DNA of 64,000 nt from Streblospio benedicti. Its lineage: Eukaryota > Annelida > Polychaeta > Spionida > Spionidae. The position numbers were made by a program, and so were the translations under genes. The notes below the pieces were generated by a model that was not told the DNA's origin, searched no databases, and saw nothing but the letters and a program-made list of their open reading frames with translations. Within the stretch, counting starts at the first letter, position 1, and every line of letters starts with the position of its first letter. Shown in pieces: positions 12,408 to 22,859 of the stretch. Where the stretch lies: positions 38,318,160 through 38,382,159 of the forward strand of contig CM032665.1 of assembly GCA_019095985.1 (NCBI GenBank), written 5' to 3'.

Positions 12408-13037
12408 TTTTTCCCTGTATACCCACATCCCAAACTTCCCTCCGCATTCACTCTTAAGATTAAAAGTCGGTGATCATGTTACTCACGCACTATTTATGCT
12501 GACCGGTGAGTGCAGTGGGACACTGGTCAGTCACCTCCAGCAGCACAATGACCAGTAACTGGGAAGATCCCCACACTAGATACGCCTTGCTTATGAGGGA
12601 AGTGTGTCTTTCCAACCATAAGCTCAATTAATTGCGTGGAATAGATATCAAATACAGACATTCCCTTGCATTTATTGCATTATAATGGATAGTGTGCTTG
12701 TCGTATTTTTCGAGTTCCCAAGCCGCCTGGTCAGATTGATTATGAGAGCAGAAGACTTGATTGAGGGATACATTGCTATATCCTGACAGCAATGTTGGGT
12801 GTTGGGAAAGAGAGATCTGTGTGGATGCACTATCAGCTAGAGATGCGAGAGTTTAACTATGAGCGTGGAGGTCGCATGCTATATGTGGATTATGCCTATT
12901 ACCGTGTTAAATATTACATTTTATTATATGGCATACAAAAGGAGATATGAACTGTCTACTGCGAGGTATGAATACGTAACTGTACACTTACGGTAGAGGC
13001 GCCTCCTAGGAGTAGAATGAGGCTCCATCTCAGCAGC
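6503..13037 (-). CDS. ADAMTSL: ADAMTS-like (ADAMTSL) secreted matrix protein, 5' part of gene
   Basis: Five minus-strand exons (12992-13037, 11972-12075, 11259-11325, 10276-10378, 6503-6651) join in consistent phases into about 156 residues. In order they give a hydrophobic signal-peptide core, one thrombospondin type 1 repeat with a W-x-x-W-x-x-W tract, and the ADAMTS cysteine-rich region ending in the family signature VVDGTPCG...VCIGGRCQ. Signal peptide leading straight into the TSR, with no protease domain between, is the ADAMTSL layout rather than ADAMTS. ADAMTSL proteins are non-catalytic glycoproteins that bind fibrillin and other matrix components outside the cell. The initiator-Met exon was not located; the first exon here starts mid-signal with a one-base codon remainder. 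The spacer, further TSRs and any C-terminal domain must lie beyond the left edge or in exons I could not see. Papilin is an alternative with related domains. Confidence 0.85.
7463..7873 (+). pseudogene. Degraded coding-like stretch of unknown family
   Basis: A CpG-richer patch inside an ADAMTS-like intron, opposite to that gene's strand. After an ATG it gives coding-like residue composition spread over more than one forward frame, so it looks like a broken gene or transposon-borne ORF. I do not recognise the family. It could also be non-coding. Confidence 0.3.
8520..8620 (-). repeat. GGAAAAGGCCAAAAAG minisatellite-like patch
   Basis: On the minus strand it shows the GGGAAAAGGCCAAAAAG wording seen in tandem at 10003-10130 and 48690-48960, so it is probably a fragment of the same simple repeat. 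Confidence 0.4.
10003..10130 (+). repeat. Purine-rich minisatellite (GGGATRTGGGAAAAAGGCC units)
   Basis: About four imperfect units of 25-35 bases, each holding a GGGA(T/C)(A/G)TGGGA core and an A-rich spacer. It is preceded by a poly-G run at 9980-9992. Confidence 0.6.
10276..10378 (-). CDS. ADAMTSL: ADAMTS-like exon d: start of cysteine-rich region
   Basis: It encodes ...HEQCARYND...YRWTPYNK, the ADAMTS pattern (R-x-x-Q-C-x-x-Y/F-N ... Y-x-W-x-P). Acceptor TGTCCAG, donor GTACGC. Phase 0 in, phase 1 out. Confidence 0.87.
10594..10771. mobile_element. Full-length repeat family A element (MITE)
   Basis: The element is bounded by TA on both sides, with inverted ends CAGTAGAACCTC and GAGGTTCTACTG. 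The internal sequence is a set of 'tctctata-gaggt' phrases. TA duplication plus CAGT-type ends fit non-autonomous pogo/Tc1-mariner elements. No transposase is present. Confidence 0.75.
11259..11325 (-). CDS. ADAMTSL: ADAMTS-like exon c: end of TSR
   Basis: The exon lies between TTGTAG and GTAAGT. It reads ...GCHGDKTQYKVCNTH, matching the C-G-x(n)-Q-x-C-N-T end of ADAMTS-family first TSRs. One base completes the codon from exon b, and it ends in phase 0. Confidence 0.85.
11750..11930 (-). repeat. Dispersed repeat family C copy
   Basis: On the minus strand it runs ACAAATGACGTCACCTGAT, a GGCC/T-rich block, a long C-rich tract with A, then CCACCTTTCGTCA. The same order occurs at 27178-27290 and 29575-29680. 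Confidence 0.6.
11972..12075 (-). CDS. ADAMTSL: ADAMTS-like exon b: thrombospondin type 1 repeat
   Basis: It encodes a TSR start: WSEWSSWSRC, then CSSRCG, then RTRDC. The W-x-x-W spacing is the known C-mannosylation signal. The usual CSx(S/T)CG site, where a Ser/Thr carries O-fucose, here has Arg at that position. The exon ends on two bases before GTTAGT and joins in frame to exon c. Confidence 0.88.
12255..12300 (+). repeat. Truncated repeat family B end
   Basis: The segment CCCCCTTTTCTGAAAACCTGGATCTGCCAG matches the right end of family B only. Confidence 0.5.
12351..12404. repeat. (CT)27 microsatellite
   Basis: Pure CT dinucleotide run. Confidence 0.98.
12992..13037 (-). CDS. ADAMTSL: ADAMTS-like exon a: signal peptide
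   Basis: The exon lies between ATTGCAG and GTAAGT. It encodes LLRWSLILLLGGAST after one leftover base: a basic residue, a Leu-rich core and a small-residue cleavage region. An ATG in the exon is in another frame that would shift the next exon out of the TSR frame, so the start codon must be upstream. Confidence 0.75.
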
Positions 13038-16000
13038 CTGCAATTTAAGACATATATAATTAATAGTACTTGAAACGTCCAATACAAATACATTATGGTA
13101 TAATTTATTTATGTCTACGTTTTTGCAACAGTTGCAGAAATGGGAAACTTTAAAAAAAGAACAACAATATCTGAAGCAAAGAGTAGTAGTATGTCTCCGT
13201 CAAGAACATTGTCAAATGACTATGTATGGTTTCAGAAAAGACAAGACAACTGGTGGACCTGCATTTTCCATATAGGTATGTGCTAACTAAGTAGCAGGCA
13301 GAACTCAAAACAATCACAATCAGGGTGTGAGGAGACATAGGTATTGTGTTTTACGAAGTAAAACTTTCCATAATTGGATCATACTAATCAAGTCTCTAAA
13401 ATAAAGGCAGCCGTGATTTGGATGTAATGTAATGCTGTCGTTACAACAGTGCCATATTTTAACTGGTTCACACCAAAAACTGCTAGTGGTCTATCATTAA
13501 ACAACCCATAACAAACACATAGCTGCTTCATATTACCAACAAAGTCGTCACATTAAAATAATTCAGCTAAAATACTTGTGAAAGCGCCTGCAAAACTCAA
13601 TGGAATGTCGTTGGCACTGTGTAAAATGATGTACATGTAGGTGGTGCCTTAGAGTAAGTTCACTAGGACAAAATTGTTATAGGTTGAAACAAATGTTAAC
13701 AAACATATATCACACAGTTAGCCAATATAGTAGGTTCCACCGTTACTTAAAAATTGCCAGACAAAGTGTCATACAAAAAGCTAATTTCATAGCCATAAAT
13801 AATGTAAATGTTTTGGAAGGAGCATAATTCACGGAGCAGTGTAGCAGTTAGTAATTTCAGTAATGATTATGGTGATTTGGAAAAAAAGCACTTGTAAATT
13901 AAAAATGTAGCTCTTAATTATTGTATTTGAAATGGAATTTTGTAACAAAATCATTGACACATATGCATGTTTGTTTTCAATTTTGGACCATTAAACACAC
14001 CCTCTGTGTTAAAGTTAGTATTAACAGTAGGTTTAAAGAGTGATGGTGTGTGGCCCTGTCCACTTGAAAGTATAATTACAGGAGGTGTTTTAGGCCTCTT
14101 CTCATACAAACTTTGAACTCCATACCACATAAATGAAAGAGTTATTTGCCACAATAATTGCTGTTATAATGTATCCAGTCAATATTTTTACATGTAAAAA
14201 ACTCAAATCAGTTACATGGCCAATTACGTTTTCATATGATAGTGGGTTTGAAACTTGGTTTTGAAACTCAGCTTAACCATGTGCACTTAATAACATACGT
14301 ATGGCAAAGTTTTTTTTCTAACTTGGGTGCAATGTATCCATGCAAGAAATGAAAAATGTGTATACAAAACAAGTTACCTAAATGTAGGCTGCCCATTAGG
14401 TAAGCTTTCCATTTTTAAATATATATTCCAATAAACGTGTGCCTCAATATTCAACAGAGGAAAAATCTATTCATTTATCAATGACATATCCATCACAATT
14501 ACGCCACAAAAGTATTTCCTTGATTACGCCACTGTGCAATGCATTATATCTAGTAATGAAGACAAAGTAGCAAATTGAAATTAACTATGTAGTGGTGGTT
14601 CCAAGCACAAATATTAACTTTTGCCTGTAATGAATGTGGCCTTTGTCATTACGCTTACTCATCCAGACATCTAATGTCTCTGATGTATGTCATGACACTG
14701 TGCAAACACTGCAATCATTACGTGACATGGGAATGCCATAACCTACAAAGAACCAACCAATACACACATGCCTAACCACCTTACAGACCTCCTATGATAT
14801 TACAGTGGGAAGCATCCTACCATTATGAATATCTCCCAAACAACCACCAATCAAGAACTGAGATAAACCTTGTGACCTTCTTACTTACAATATGCTAACC
14901 TTGATTTTTACCAGTGCCTCTAATACATGTTATAAGCCGCATTATACCAGCATGTGTGGATTGAAGTAAGGTAATCTATTAATTAATGGCTGGTGCTTGA
15001 GGATAACTGGATAATTACTAGTCCCGTGGAGCACACCCAGTGCAACTCTTATCATAATACTGCACATGTAATTAAAGTATTATAATTATGTTTATGTATA
15101 TTTCCTGTTTGAGTCTTATGTGTTGACAGTAGAATTCCAATAGCTTATAACGTGAGTGTTGCTAGTAGATCAGAAACTAATTTTAGATTAGTTCTATGGA
15201 ATTAGATCAGTGGCGGACCACAGTTGAATATGACGTTTGAATACTATACTGTCTAGTCCCAGTAAATACTCACAAGCACACACGATCACGCCATTCCCCT
15301 ATTTAATGGGATATGCTGAAGGAGTGAACATGTGAATTTCTGGCTCAAGTCAAGGTCAAGTGAGATGCCAGAAAAATAGAATATATACCCATAGGAGCAC
15401 ACGCGGTGTAAACCCAGTTTGCAAATGAATCCTTTTCTCTGTGACGTAATGTAACCACGCCACAAACATATCCACTCGGCATAGCTGAAGTGGCCACTGC
15501 AGGTGTGAAGTGGGCACATCTCTGGCGCCGTAGGATATACAGTTAGTTTGGCAACCCAGCTGTGGGAACTTCTCGTGGCCTAGATCTACATAGAGGCTTT
15601 TGAGAACACACGTACATCGACTTTAACATCCAGTTTTCTAGGGGAGGCTGGGTCTGGGAAGCGCAGACACAGGGTTTCAATGGATTCGTACTTGCAACGG
15701 CGTATAAAGATGCCAACATAACCATGGTAATGAAAATTGTTGGGCGAAAGATTGGGGCGCACACCCCAGTTGGCCCCTATGAGATCTACTACATGGAATC
15801 TAGACGGTCTACCAAACATATAGCTTCATAGCCATGTATATCATCATTATTCTACAATTTATGTGTTGCTGCAGTACCACTCATGTGGTAAATGTACGCC
15901 CCATATGGGCTTGGACTTAGATTAAATTGTAGTTTTAGGTTTTAGGTGAGTATGCAACCTCCAAGCAGCGTCACTTCCGGTTCGTCAGCACTTTGTCCGT

Positions 16001-16139
16001 CTCTCTGGATCTGAAAGAGGATGTTATGATATTTGCTTGGAGGTTGGTCAGTGTGTCCGGTCTAAAAGTGAAGATGTTGTAATGGATCAACCTGCTGGGA
16101 TTATCTCCGTTCTCTCATCACTCGCTATTACGATTACGC
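13038..16139. other. No gene seen upstream of the ADAMTS-like signal exon
   Basis: This AT-rich region should hold the missing first exon and promoter of the ADAMTS-like gene if they are close. I could not find a convincing ATG-plus-donor combination. Confidence 0.4.
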
Positions 16140-16140
16140 T

Positions 16141-16306
16141 AGACGTTGGAGACGTCTTAGTGAATGGGTGTGAAGGTCAGACGTTCTTTTACGAACGTAA
16201 GACGTCCACTGTTTCTTTCGACGTTAACCAAGATGTTATGGCTTCAGACGTCATACGCACAACGTCAACTATATGAACGTCTTTTCGTATTTTACGTACT
16301 ATTGCT
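16141..16306. other. ACGT-dense island, left
   Basis: Ten ACGT words occur in about 160 bases, mostly as GACGT/AACGT/ACGTC. A fragment of this composition would be expected to hold fewer than one. Together with the island at 16985-17131 it flanks an AT-rich middle of about 680 bases. Confidence 0.6.
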
Positions 16307-16984
16307 CGTGCATTGTATGTATACATTTCAACAAAACATTTAGAAAACAGCGTGAGGTAAGTGTTAATTGGCTTTAATGATTAGTTAACTTGTTAGATGA
16401 TAAAACATTATGTGGTCGCAACCCTATATGTACCAGTGTACTCTTCTGGATTTTGCCGTATGGTCTACAGTGCGATACGGTTTGCAAGAAAGACAACAAA
16501 ATTGAAATGCTTCAAAATATCATCAACGACCTCCGTCCAATCATGCAATCGTGTGACTACAATCACGATTGTAGTAACTCATAGTGGTGACAATTCTATC
16601 CGAGCGGTAGTTGCGTGTGTAACAGTTGTAGTGACGCCCACTTTTCACCCTACCAGACTGATCACCGGTTATTAAGGTCAATCCGGTGACAGAAAACAAA
16701 ACAAAACTAGAAACGTACTCATTGGAGTACAAAATTAGTCCCAGCTCATTTGAACATTTGATAGTTTATTTTATTTTTTATTGTATTACATTATAAGCAT
16801 GATGGGCAGGAACACCACATAAGAAGCGTATGGTATAAACACAAATAAAGTTTAAGTGCTTTATTATGACAACATTCTCTCCTCTGTTGCCGTCGCCGTT
16901 TGTTGATAATTGTTTTATTAGTATTAAGGGGCATTATTTCACATTTAAAATTATAAACATTGATCGGCATGGATTGTTTATTTG

Positions 16985-17131
16985 TTTTGATGACGTTCGT
17001 AAGAGTTTACGTTAAACGTGCTGCATCTGACGTGTGGCGTAATTACTATCAAATGGGTTAACGTTTGGCACGTTTTACGTCATTCTGTAGGTTTACTCTC
17101 TGACGCTCGACGTACCATGACGTACACTTCA
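16985..17131. other. ACGT-dense island, right
   Basis: Nine ACGT words in about 140 bases. A smaller cluster of five lies at 35303-35360. The two main islands are not simple inverted copies of each other. Confidence 0.6.
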
Positions 17132-18564
17132 ACTTTAACAAATAAACAGTCAAAAACAGTATCAATATTATAACATAACCATAGGCTGTATAAACACCAA
17201 AACTGACTGGGTCCGCTAGGGTTCATTCTTAGGGGGATCTGAAAGTTTGGGGTCATAACACTCCTTAGTTTTCTTCAAATCGTCGGGCAAGGTTAACGCA
17301 AATCGAAAAACAGACAGTCCCTTTGCCAGCTAAAGCTGAGGCTGGGACTAAACAAAACAAAACACGAGAAGTATTTCAATTGTTCTACGTGTATAAAAAT
17401 GTTCGTAATTAGGCTTCCGGTTGCTTTGCTGGCAGTGGCCCAATTAAAGTTGGACACGTGAGAGTATGGAGGGAAAAAATTCGAAAGTGGCATTGTACTG
17501 TACTGTAATTTTGAAAAAAAATGGAGAATCACTTGCAAGCACAAAATGCAATCCCAGATAGAGGCTCAGATTAATGTGTGTATCATTTAAACGACATTGA
17601 TAATACTGGTTATCACTGGTATATTATTAATTTATTAATAAGCACATAACACAGGCGTGTTATTAGGACATTGTTTGACATCAGAATGCGGTAACTGTCA
17701 TTGCAATAACTGTTCCAATGGTTAATAGTGAATGAAACCATTCATGAATTATCGTGCTGGGGATCTAGTGCAGTGCGGACACATACCAGTTAGGGCCCCT
17801 CCCTTTCAGAATGGTCATGATGATTTTTCTTGTACCCTTGTAGAGTAGTCTACTAGTGAAAATACGTATCATACATGTAGGTCTCTCTTGTAGTAAAATC
17901 TTGTTTACGTCGAAACTTTACGAATTAAAGGATAGACAACCCTATATGAATGTGAGTTGCTGTGTGTTGTGAGCACCCCCACCCCCTTCCCCAACACACC
18001 CTCATCATCCATATTTAACGTGTCATGGCGACTGGGCGGGGTATTTGGCTGTCACCTCATAACTCATAACTTGTGCTGGTTTGCCAGTAATAACAAGAGA
18101 TCATTACTCAGTGGGCATTGGCGTGGACAGGATTAGATAGAAGAATTCGTATTGGTTTACGTTTTAAGCCTCGCATTAAAAGGACTACTATTTATCAAAC
18201 ATGTATGGTTTGTTGTTGCTCGTTATCATTACACGTGTTTTGTAATTTTACCGGTCCATGGAAATTACTTAGAGAGCATATATATTTATTACAGTATACT
18301 ATACCCCGTACTTGTAAAGTTTCCAATGCATGGATATTATGTAGGGTCGCATGTATTTTGCGAACACTCAGAAGCACAAAGAATATTGCACTTTTAAAAT
18401 CAAGACTATTTGTCAAATATTAAGAACCCTGTGTAATCTGATGAATCGCGTGATTTCTTTATTCTTATTTTACTTAAAAAATAAACTATGACTCAGCATG
18501 AAGTAAAAATATGTACACTGTTCATTAAAATGTTGTGTTTTTTTGTGATTTAAGAAAAGCAAAG

Positions 18565-18661
18565 ATGGGCTGTTGCCAGAGCACCAAAGATTCTCCTGCT
18601 GACAATGCAAAGGAGGCAAACAACGCTAATGACGTCACCATCGTCAGCGTTAAAGAGGGTG
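18565..18661 (+). CDS. MGCC protein exon 1
   Basis: It encodes residues 1-32 plus one base. The Gly-Cys-Cys after Met is the acylation motif, and the segment is rich in Asn, Asp, Ala and Lys. Confidence 0.65.
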
Positions 18662-18905
18662 GTAAGTTACACTGTCATATTAAACTTAAATATCTGAAAC
18701 AAGTATTCTCCTATTGTGCATGTTTATCAATGTGGGGGTGGGGTGGGTGCAGTGAAGTACATATATTTCTTTGAAAAAGCATTGTTACATCCGATTATGT
18801 GGCATGACTATTCACACCGTGTGGTGTTTGTTTTCAGAGGGTCAAGACGGTTCGGTAGCGGATGCGCCAGCAGCCGACGGGGCCGCAGGCGGGCAGGCCG
18901 GGTAG
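18565..18905 (+). CDS. Small MGCC-type acylated protein, 54 residues, two exons
   Basis: Exon 1 (18565-18661) starts MGCCQSTKDS and ends in phase 1 at GTAAGT. Exon 2 (18838-18905) follows TTTTCAG and ends EGQDGSVADAPAADG-(Ala/Gly-rich) before TAG. An N-terminal Met-Gly-Cys-Cys is the standard context for Gly2 N-myristoylation plus Cys3/Cys4 S-palmitoylation, which anchors otherwise soluble proteins to the inner plasma membrane. The rest is hydrophilic, acidic, Ala/Gly/Asp-rich and probably disordered, reminiscent in style of small acylated scaffold proteins such as BASP1, but I see no true homology. AAAG precedes the ATG, and a possible 5' UTR acceptor (GATTTAAG) lies just upstream. Two AATAAA signals follow at 19153 and 19203. 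The family is not recognised; that it is a real gene rests on ATG, phase-matched splice sites, composition and poly(A) signals. Confidence 0.65.
18838..18905 (+). CDS. MGCC protein exon 2
   Basis: It encodes the last 22 residues (the first, Glu, shared across the junction) and the TAG. High GC contrasts with the flanking intron and 3' UTR. Confidence 0.62.
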
Positions 18906-19152
18906 TGCGCCCGGTCCTGAGAGCACCCATGGCTTTATGTGCAGCTCAAGAGTGGACTATTGTCTCGAATTTTATAGACTTTATCATTTTATTATGCCTA
19001 CGTACTTTTAATTGTGGTAAACAGAAATAATTATTTTAATACCACGTGTTTATAGTAAAAAAAAATGTTTAAATACAGAATTAGGAAATGGAAATTGTAT
19101 GTTAATAATTATGTGATGTAGATGCTTTTGAAATATGTACCCTCTATGCAAT

Positions 19153-19208
19153 AATAAATCTATGATTGGTTATTAGTTGAGAATATTTCAGGGATGATCA
19201 CAAATAAA
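19153..19208 (+). terminator. Tandem AATAAA poly(A) signals for the MGCC gene
   Basis: AATAAA at 19153-19158 and 19203-19208, about 250-300 bases after the stop codon, a usual 3' UTR length. Confidence 0.5.
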
Positions 19209-19769
19209 GCTTGAATAATCACGGATTTGAAAATCCAATGAATCTTTTAGTACATAGTAGAAAGGATTCCCATAAAAGCAGCACTGAAACAATATGGCAA
19301 ATGCTATGAAAATAGCGACAATCATTATTAAGCCCATAATGGTGGGTGGATCAGACTACTGTTTTTGCATAATTAATTACCTTGTAAATCTATTGTCTAA
19401 TCGCTGCTAAACATGATGTCTATTATGAAGAACCAACTATGTAGATGATGCGATTATTTCAGACGAATAATTCTTGTTTAATTCCAATTGGATTGTACTC
19501 ATTATTTATCACGGATTTGGTTATCTTATTTGGAATTAATGACATTATGTTCAGCAAGACCTGTACAAAATGGTCCCCGAATCTATGGAATCACAGATTA
19601 ATCTATTTAATCATATAATCTTTTTGAATCTCCCTCATGCAATATGTATTGGTTTTATATTCTATATATTAATTGTAAAAACATATTGCTGCATTTGATA
19701 AACTAAAAATCATTGTTCGTAAATCCAGACTTTGAAACAATGCTCTTTGCATTTCTAACTAAATGAAAA

Positions 19770-20560
19770 AAGATGAGCAATGTTGACAGCCAGAATGCTT
19801 AAAGTAGGACCAAATACAGTAAAACGACCATGCTGGACGGAAATAGTGAACATTACGGTCCTTTTGAAATATCCCAAGAAGTCGCCATTGAAAATATACA
19901 AACCAAAGTTAAACGCATTAGACATAACAGGGTGATCTGTAGAGGGGTGACAGCACTTGGACCAAATAATAGCCATAATGCACCCAAAGTCAGCTGTGGT
20001 GTATTTGAAATTGATCCGGGGTGGTGACAATTACCAGCATACAAACCCAATTTGAGAAATCTAGCTCAACCAGTGTGACCTGTATCATGCACAGTGATAA
20101 AAATCTGTGGAGTAAATGTGATAAGCATAATGCTCCCAGATATGGACTATTGTGATCCATGATAAATAAGTGCCCACTGTGCACTCTTTCCAACTTACAA
20201 TCTAGCTTTGAGCTCTAGACCTCCAATGGTATGCCATATAGAAGGGTGACAAATTAAGCAGGAACAAGTTGAAGGACACAGCAAGCTCAAATAGGGACCA
20301 TTGTGGTCTTTATGAATTATTCTCTGAGTGGGCACCATATTAAATATGAGCAACCCGTTTAAAGGGAAAACTATTGAAATTGACCAAATATTGGTGGGAC
20401 ATCGAAATGGACCCCAGTACGGACAGTTTGTCTCCATGTGAAATATGCTTCAAATCGACATCATTTTCAGCTGAAAAAAAGTTTGAGCATTGTAGAGGGG
20501 TAATAGTCTGAAATTGACCAAATACTTTTTCGGAATGTTATTAATGGACCTTTTTCGGTT
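19770..20560. repeat. Degenerate tandem repeat, period about 125-140
   Basis: Recurring phrases such as GGGTGACA, TGAAATTGACCAAATA and GTAGAGGGGT reappear at multiples of roughly 125-140 bases (for example 20376 and 20510; 19942 and 20493). Units are badly diverged. Confidence 0.4.
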
Positions 20561-22494
20561 GGGTCAAAGTGAAGTAGGCTCGTGGTCACCATTTCAAGCT
20601 TAAACATCCTAGTTCGCACTATGCGACAAGAGGTAAAACTAGATTACGGACCGTTGGTCTGTTCGGTAGAAATATTATTGGAGTGTAAAGCGCGCTCGAA
20701 AATTGTAAAAACATGATAACACCGTAATCTATTTATAATTGTACGTAATTAATGCTCGTCTCACAGCAACGCTAAACAGGCTTATTGATGATTTTAGCTT
20801 TTTACTCATCCATTTAATCGATTTCAAGCTTTTTAATCTTCTTCATCATTCATTTCATCGGTTTCAAACCTTCGTGTTCCCATTCAAAACTGCTTTATAC
20901 CGTGCAATAGTAGCAACTGGGTTGATATCAAAAGTAGTAATTAGTAAGATGAAGCTGTAGGCCTACAGTGTACGTGTAAGACATGCACATTAACAATGCT
21001 CTACCATCACAACCTATTTCGTACAGTCTGTATACATGTACGGCGGAGCGAGCCAGTGGTCAGTTGATTGATTGATCTCAGTGCTGTCTTGACCTACACC
21101 TCGCATCATTGGGAGGTCAAGTTTGCACCACTCGTTTGTAACTCCCACCAGTTGTTTCCGATTGGTGATATCCGACCTAATGACTAATAATGAGCTTTAT
21201 AGGCATCGAACCATGTTACTTTAACACTCGGTCCAATTTACAATAAGTTTAATGACGTCCAAACACAAGCGTGTGTTGTCAAGCCATCATTTGTAGAATA
21301 GCCAGTTACTAACTGGGCATACTCATGGACGATGGACACTGGCTAATACTTCTCAACAAACACAATCGCAGCTTATCTCCTATGTACCAACTGGTCTTCT
21401 ATCAGAATTGGTAGCGTAGCATACTATGTGTCACTAAAATCAATTGACATGATCCTCCATGAAACAGCACTGTTGCAACTTCGGGTGATGTCCTTGGGCT
21501 AGACCATGCTCGGGAAGATCGCCAATACATAACGCCCTCCAATCAACACATTTCATGTTCATGTGAACATTATTGTGATGACTTCTCGACAAGGACATCA
21601 ATCCTGCAATGCAATGCTACAGTAAAATCGATGCATGCAGCTCGGGTAATGTTGTATAGAAGGTCACTTTAGGGTAGGTGGCGAGTGGGGATAGGATTCG
21701 GTGGGGTGGGGATGGAGTGGACGTTGGCCACAGATTATAAGGTGATAAATGTGTGGTTTCACAGAGGACCAATGCATCGGTGTTCTCATGCAGAGCCGGA
21801 ATTTTGAATGATGGGAGAGGTGATGTATCAATGAACCACTATCGTAAACTCATTGCTCAGTGAAATGTTTGTAGGATAAAAGAAACGTCTTAAGATATAA
21901 ATAAAGAAAATACATCGTACACTACAACAGCACAGGTGCCACTCTCAACTGAGCCGTATGCTATCAATGCTTCACTGTAACGGGTTTATAAATATTGATA
22001 GATGCCTCAAGAATCCACGTATCAGACATTTAGGAAATGTTAATTGAATTGTAAGCAAAACTGGTTAGCGCAAACCCAGGCACACTATTTGATAGTGATA
22101 TTTAGGCCATGCTATTTAAAGGCCACCTCGTATAATTATGAGCAAACTGCAAAGCACACAGAAGGCACCAGCATTGCGTAACAGTCCAATGATGAACGGC
22201 TACACTCTATAACACTGTTATGATATTTAACCTGTAAACATACACAAAAAATCATGTTCCCAGAGGAAAAAAAGTTCGGAATTTTATCACATAAAGCGTG
22301 AGCAAAAGAGAAGAGGAGAAAAAATGGCAATCTATTTTATCACACATCTCGTAAAGCAGTCCGTGTTGCGAGTACGGGGTTATCAGTCTAATTGTTGTAA
22401 CTATCATACTGAGTAATGCCGCGGGATAGGCGAGAAACGCCCGCAAACTGGCTGTCATCATATATACGGGTGATGTTTCTCTGTGAAAAGAAGC
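20561..22494. other. No gene seen
   Basis: AT-rich sequence with only short unsupported open frames on either strand. Confidence 0.5.
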
Positions 22495-22675
22495 CGTATC
22501 ACTGGCAGATACAGATTTTTGGAAAAGGGGGGGGGGGGCACTTAAGGGATTTCATGGGTTTCGTACGCGCAATCGATGGCAGACATGCAAAAAAAACTTA
22601 CGAAAATAAATAAAGTATTTTGGTCAGAAAAAGGGGCGCAGACAGGGGGCCCTGGATCTGCCTATGCGTATCACT
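22495..22675 (+). mobile_element. Full-length repeat family B element with 9-base direct repeat
   Basis: The body is 22504-22666, from GGCAGATAC through a G run, TTTCATGGGTTTCGTACGCG and GAAAATAAA-like sequence, to CCTGGATCTGCC. CGTATCACT occurs at 22495-22503 and 22667-22675. Ends are inverted copies of each other over about 12 bases. Confidence 0.7.
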
Positions 22676-22748
22676 CTTGGTGAGTGTCTTTAAACCACTC
22701 AGATGTCGTATGGCAGTTTTAACCGTACACGTCTACATTGTGTTGTGT

Positions 22749-22853
22749 CTTCACATCAAAGGCAATTGCATCAATGGGTTTTGAAAAAAGGGGTTTAAAT
22801 ATTTTTGACTATCTCAAATCCCATTGATGCAGTTGCCTTTGCTTCACATCAAA
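22749..22853. mobile_element. Small fold-back element between 12-base direct repeats
   Basis: Arms 22758-22784 and 22814-22840 are inverted copies with 25 of 27 positions paired, around a 29-base loop. CTTCACATCAAA occurs at both 22749-22760 and 22842-22853. Confidence 0.65.
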
Positions 22854-22859
22854 ACTCTG

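Noticed and set aside
18716-19030. 104-codon plus frame over the MGCC gene's second exon
   Set aside because: It runs from intron through exon in the wrong frame and gives an Arg-rich sequence. The spliced frame is better supported.
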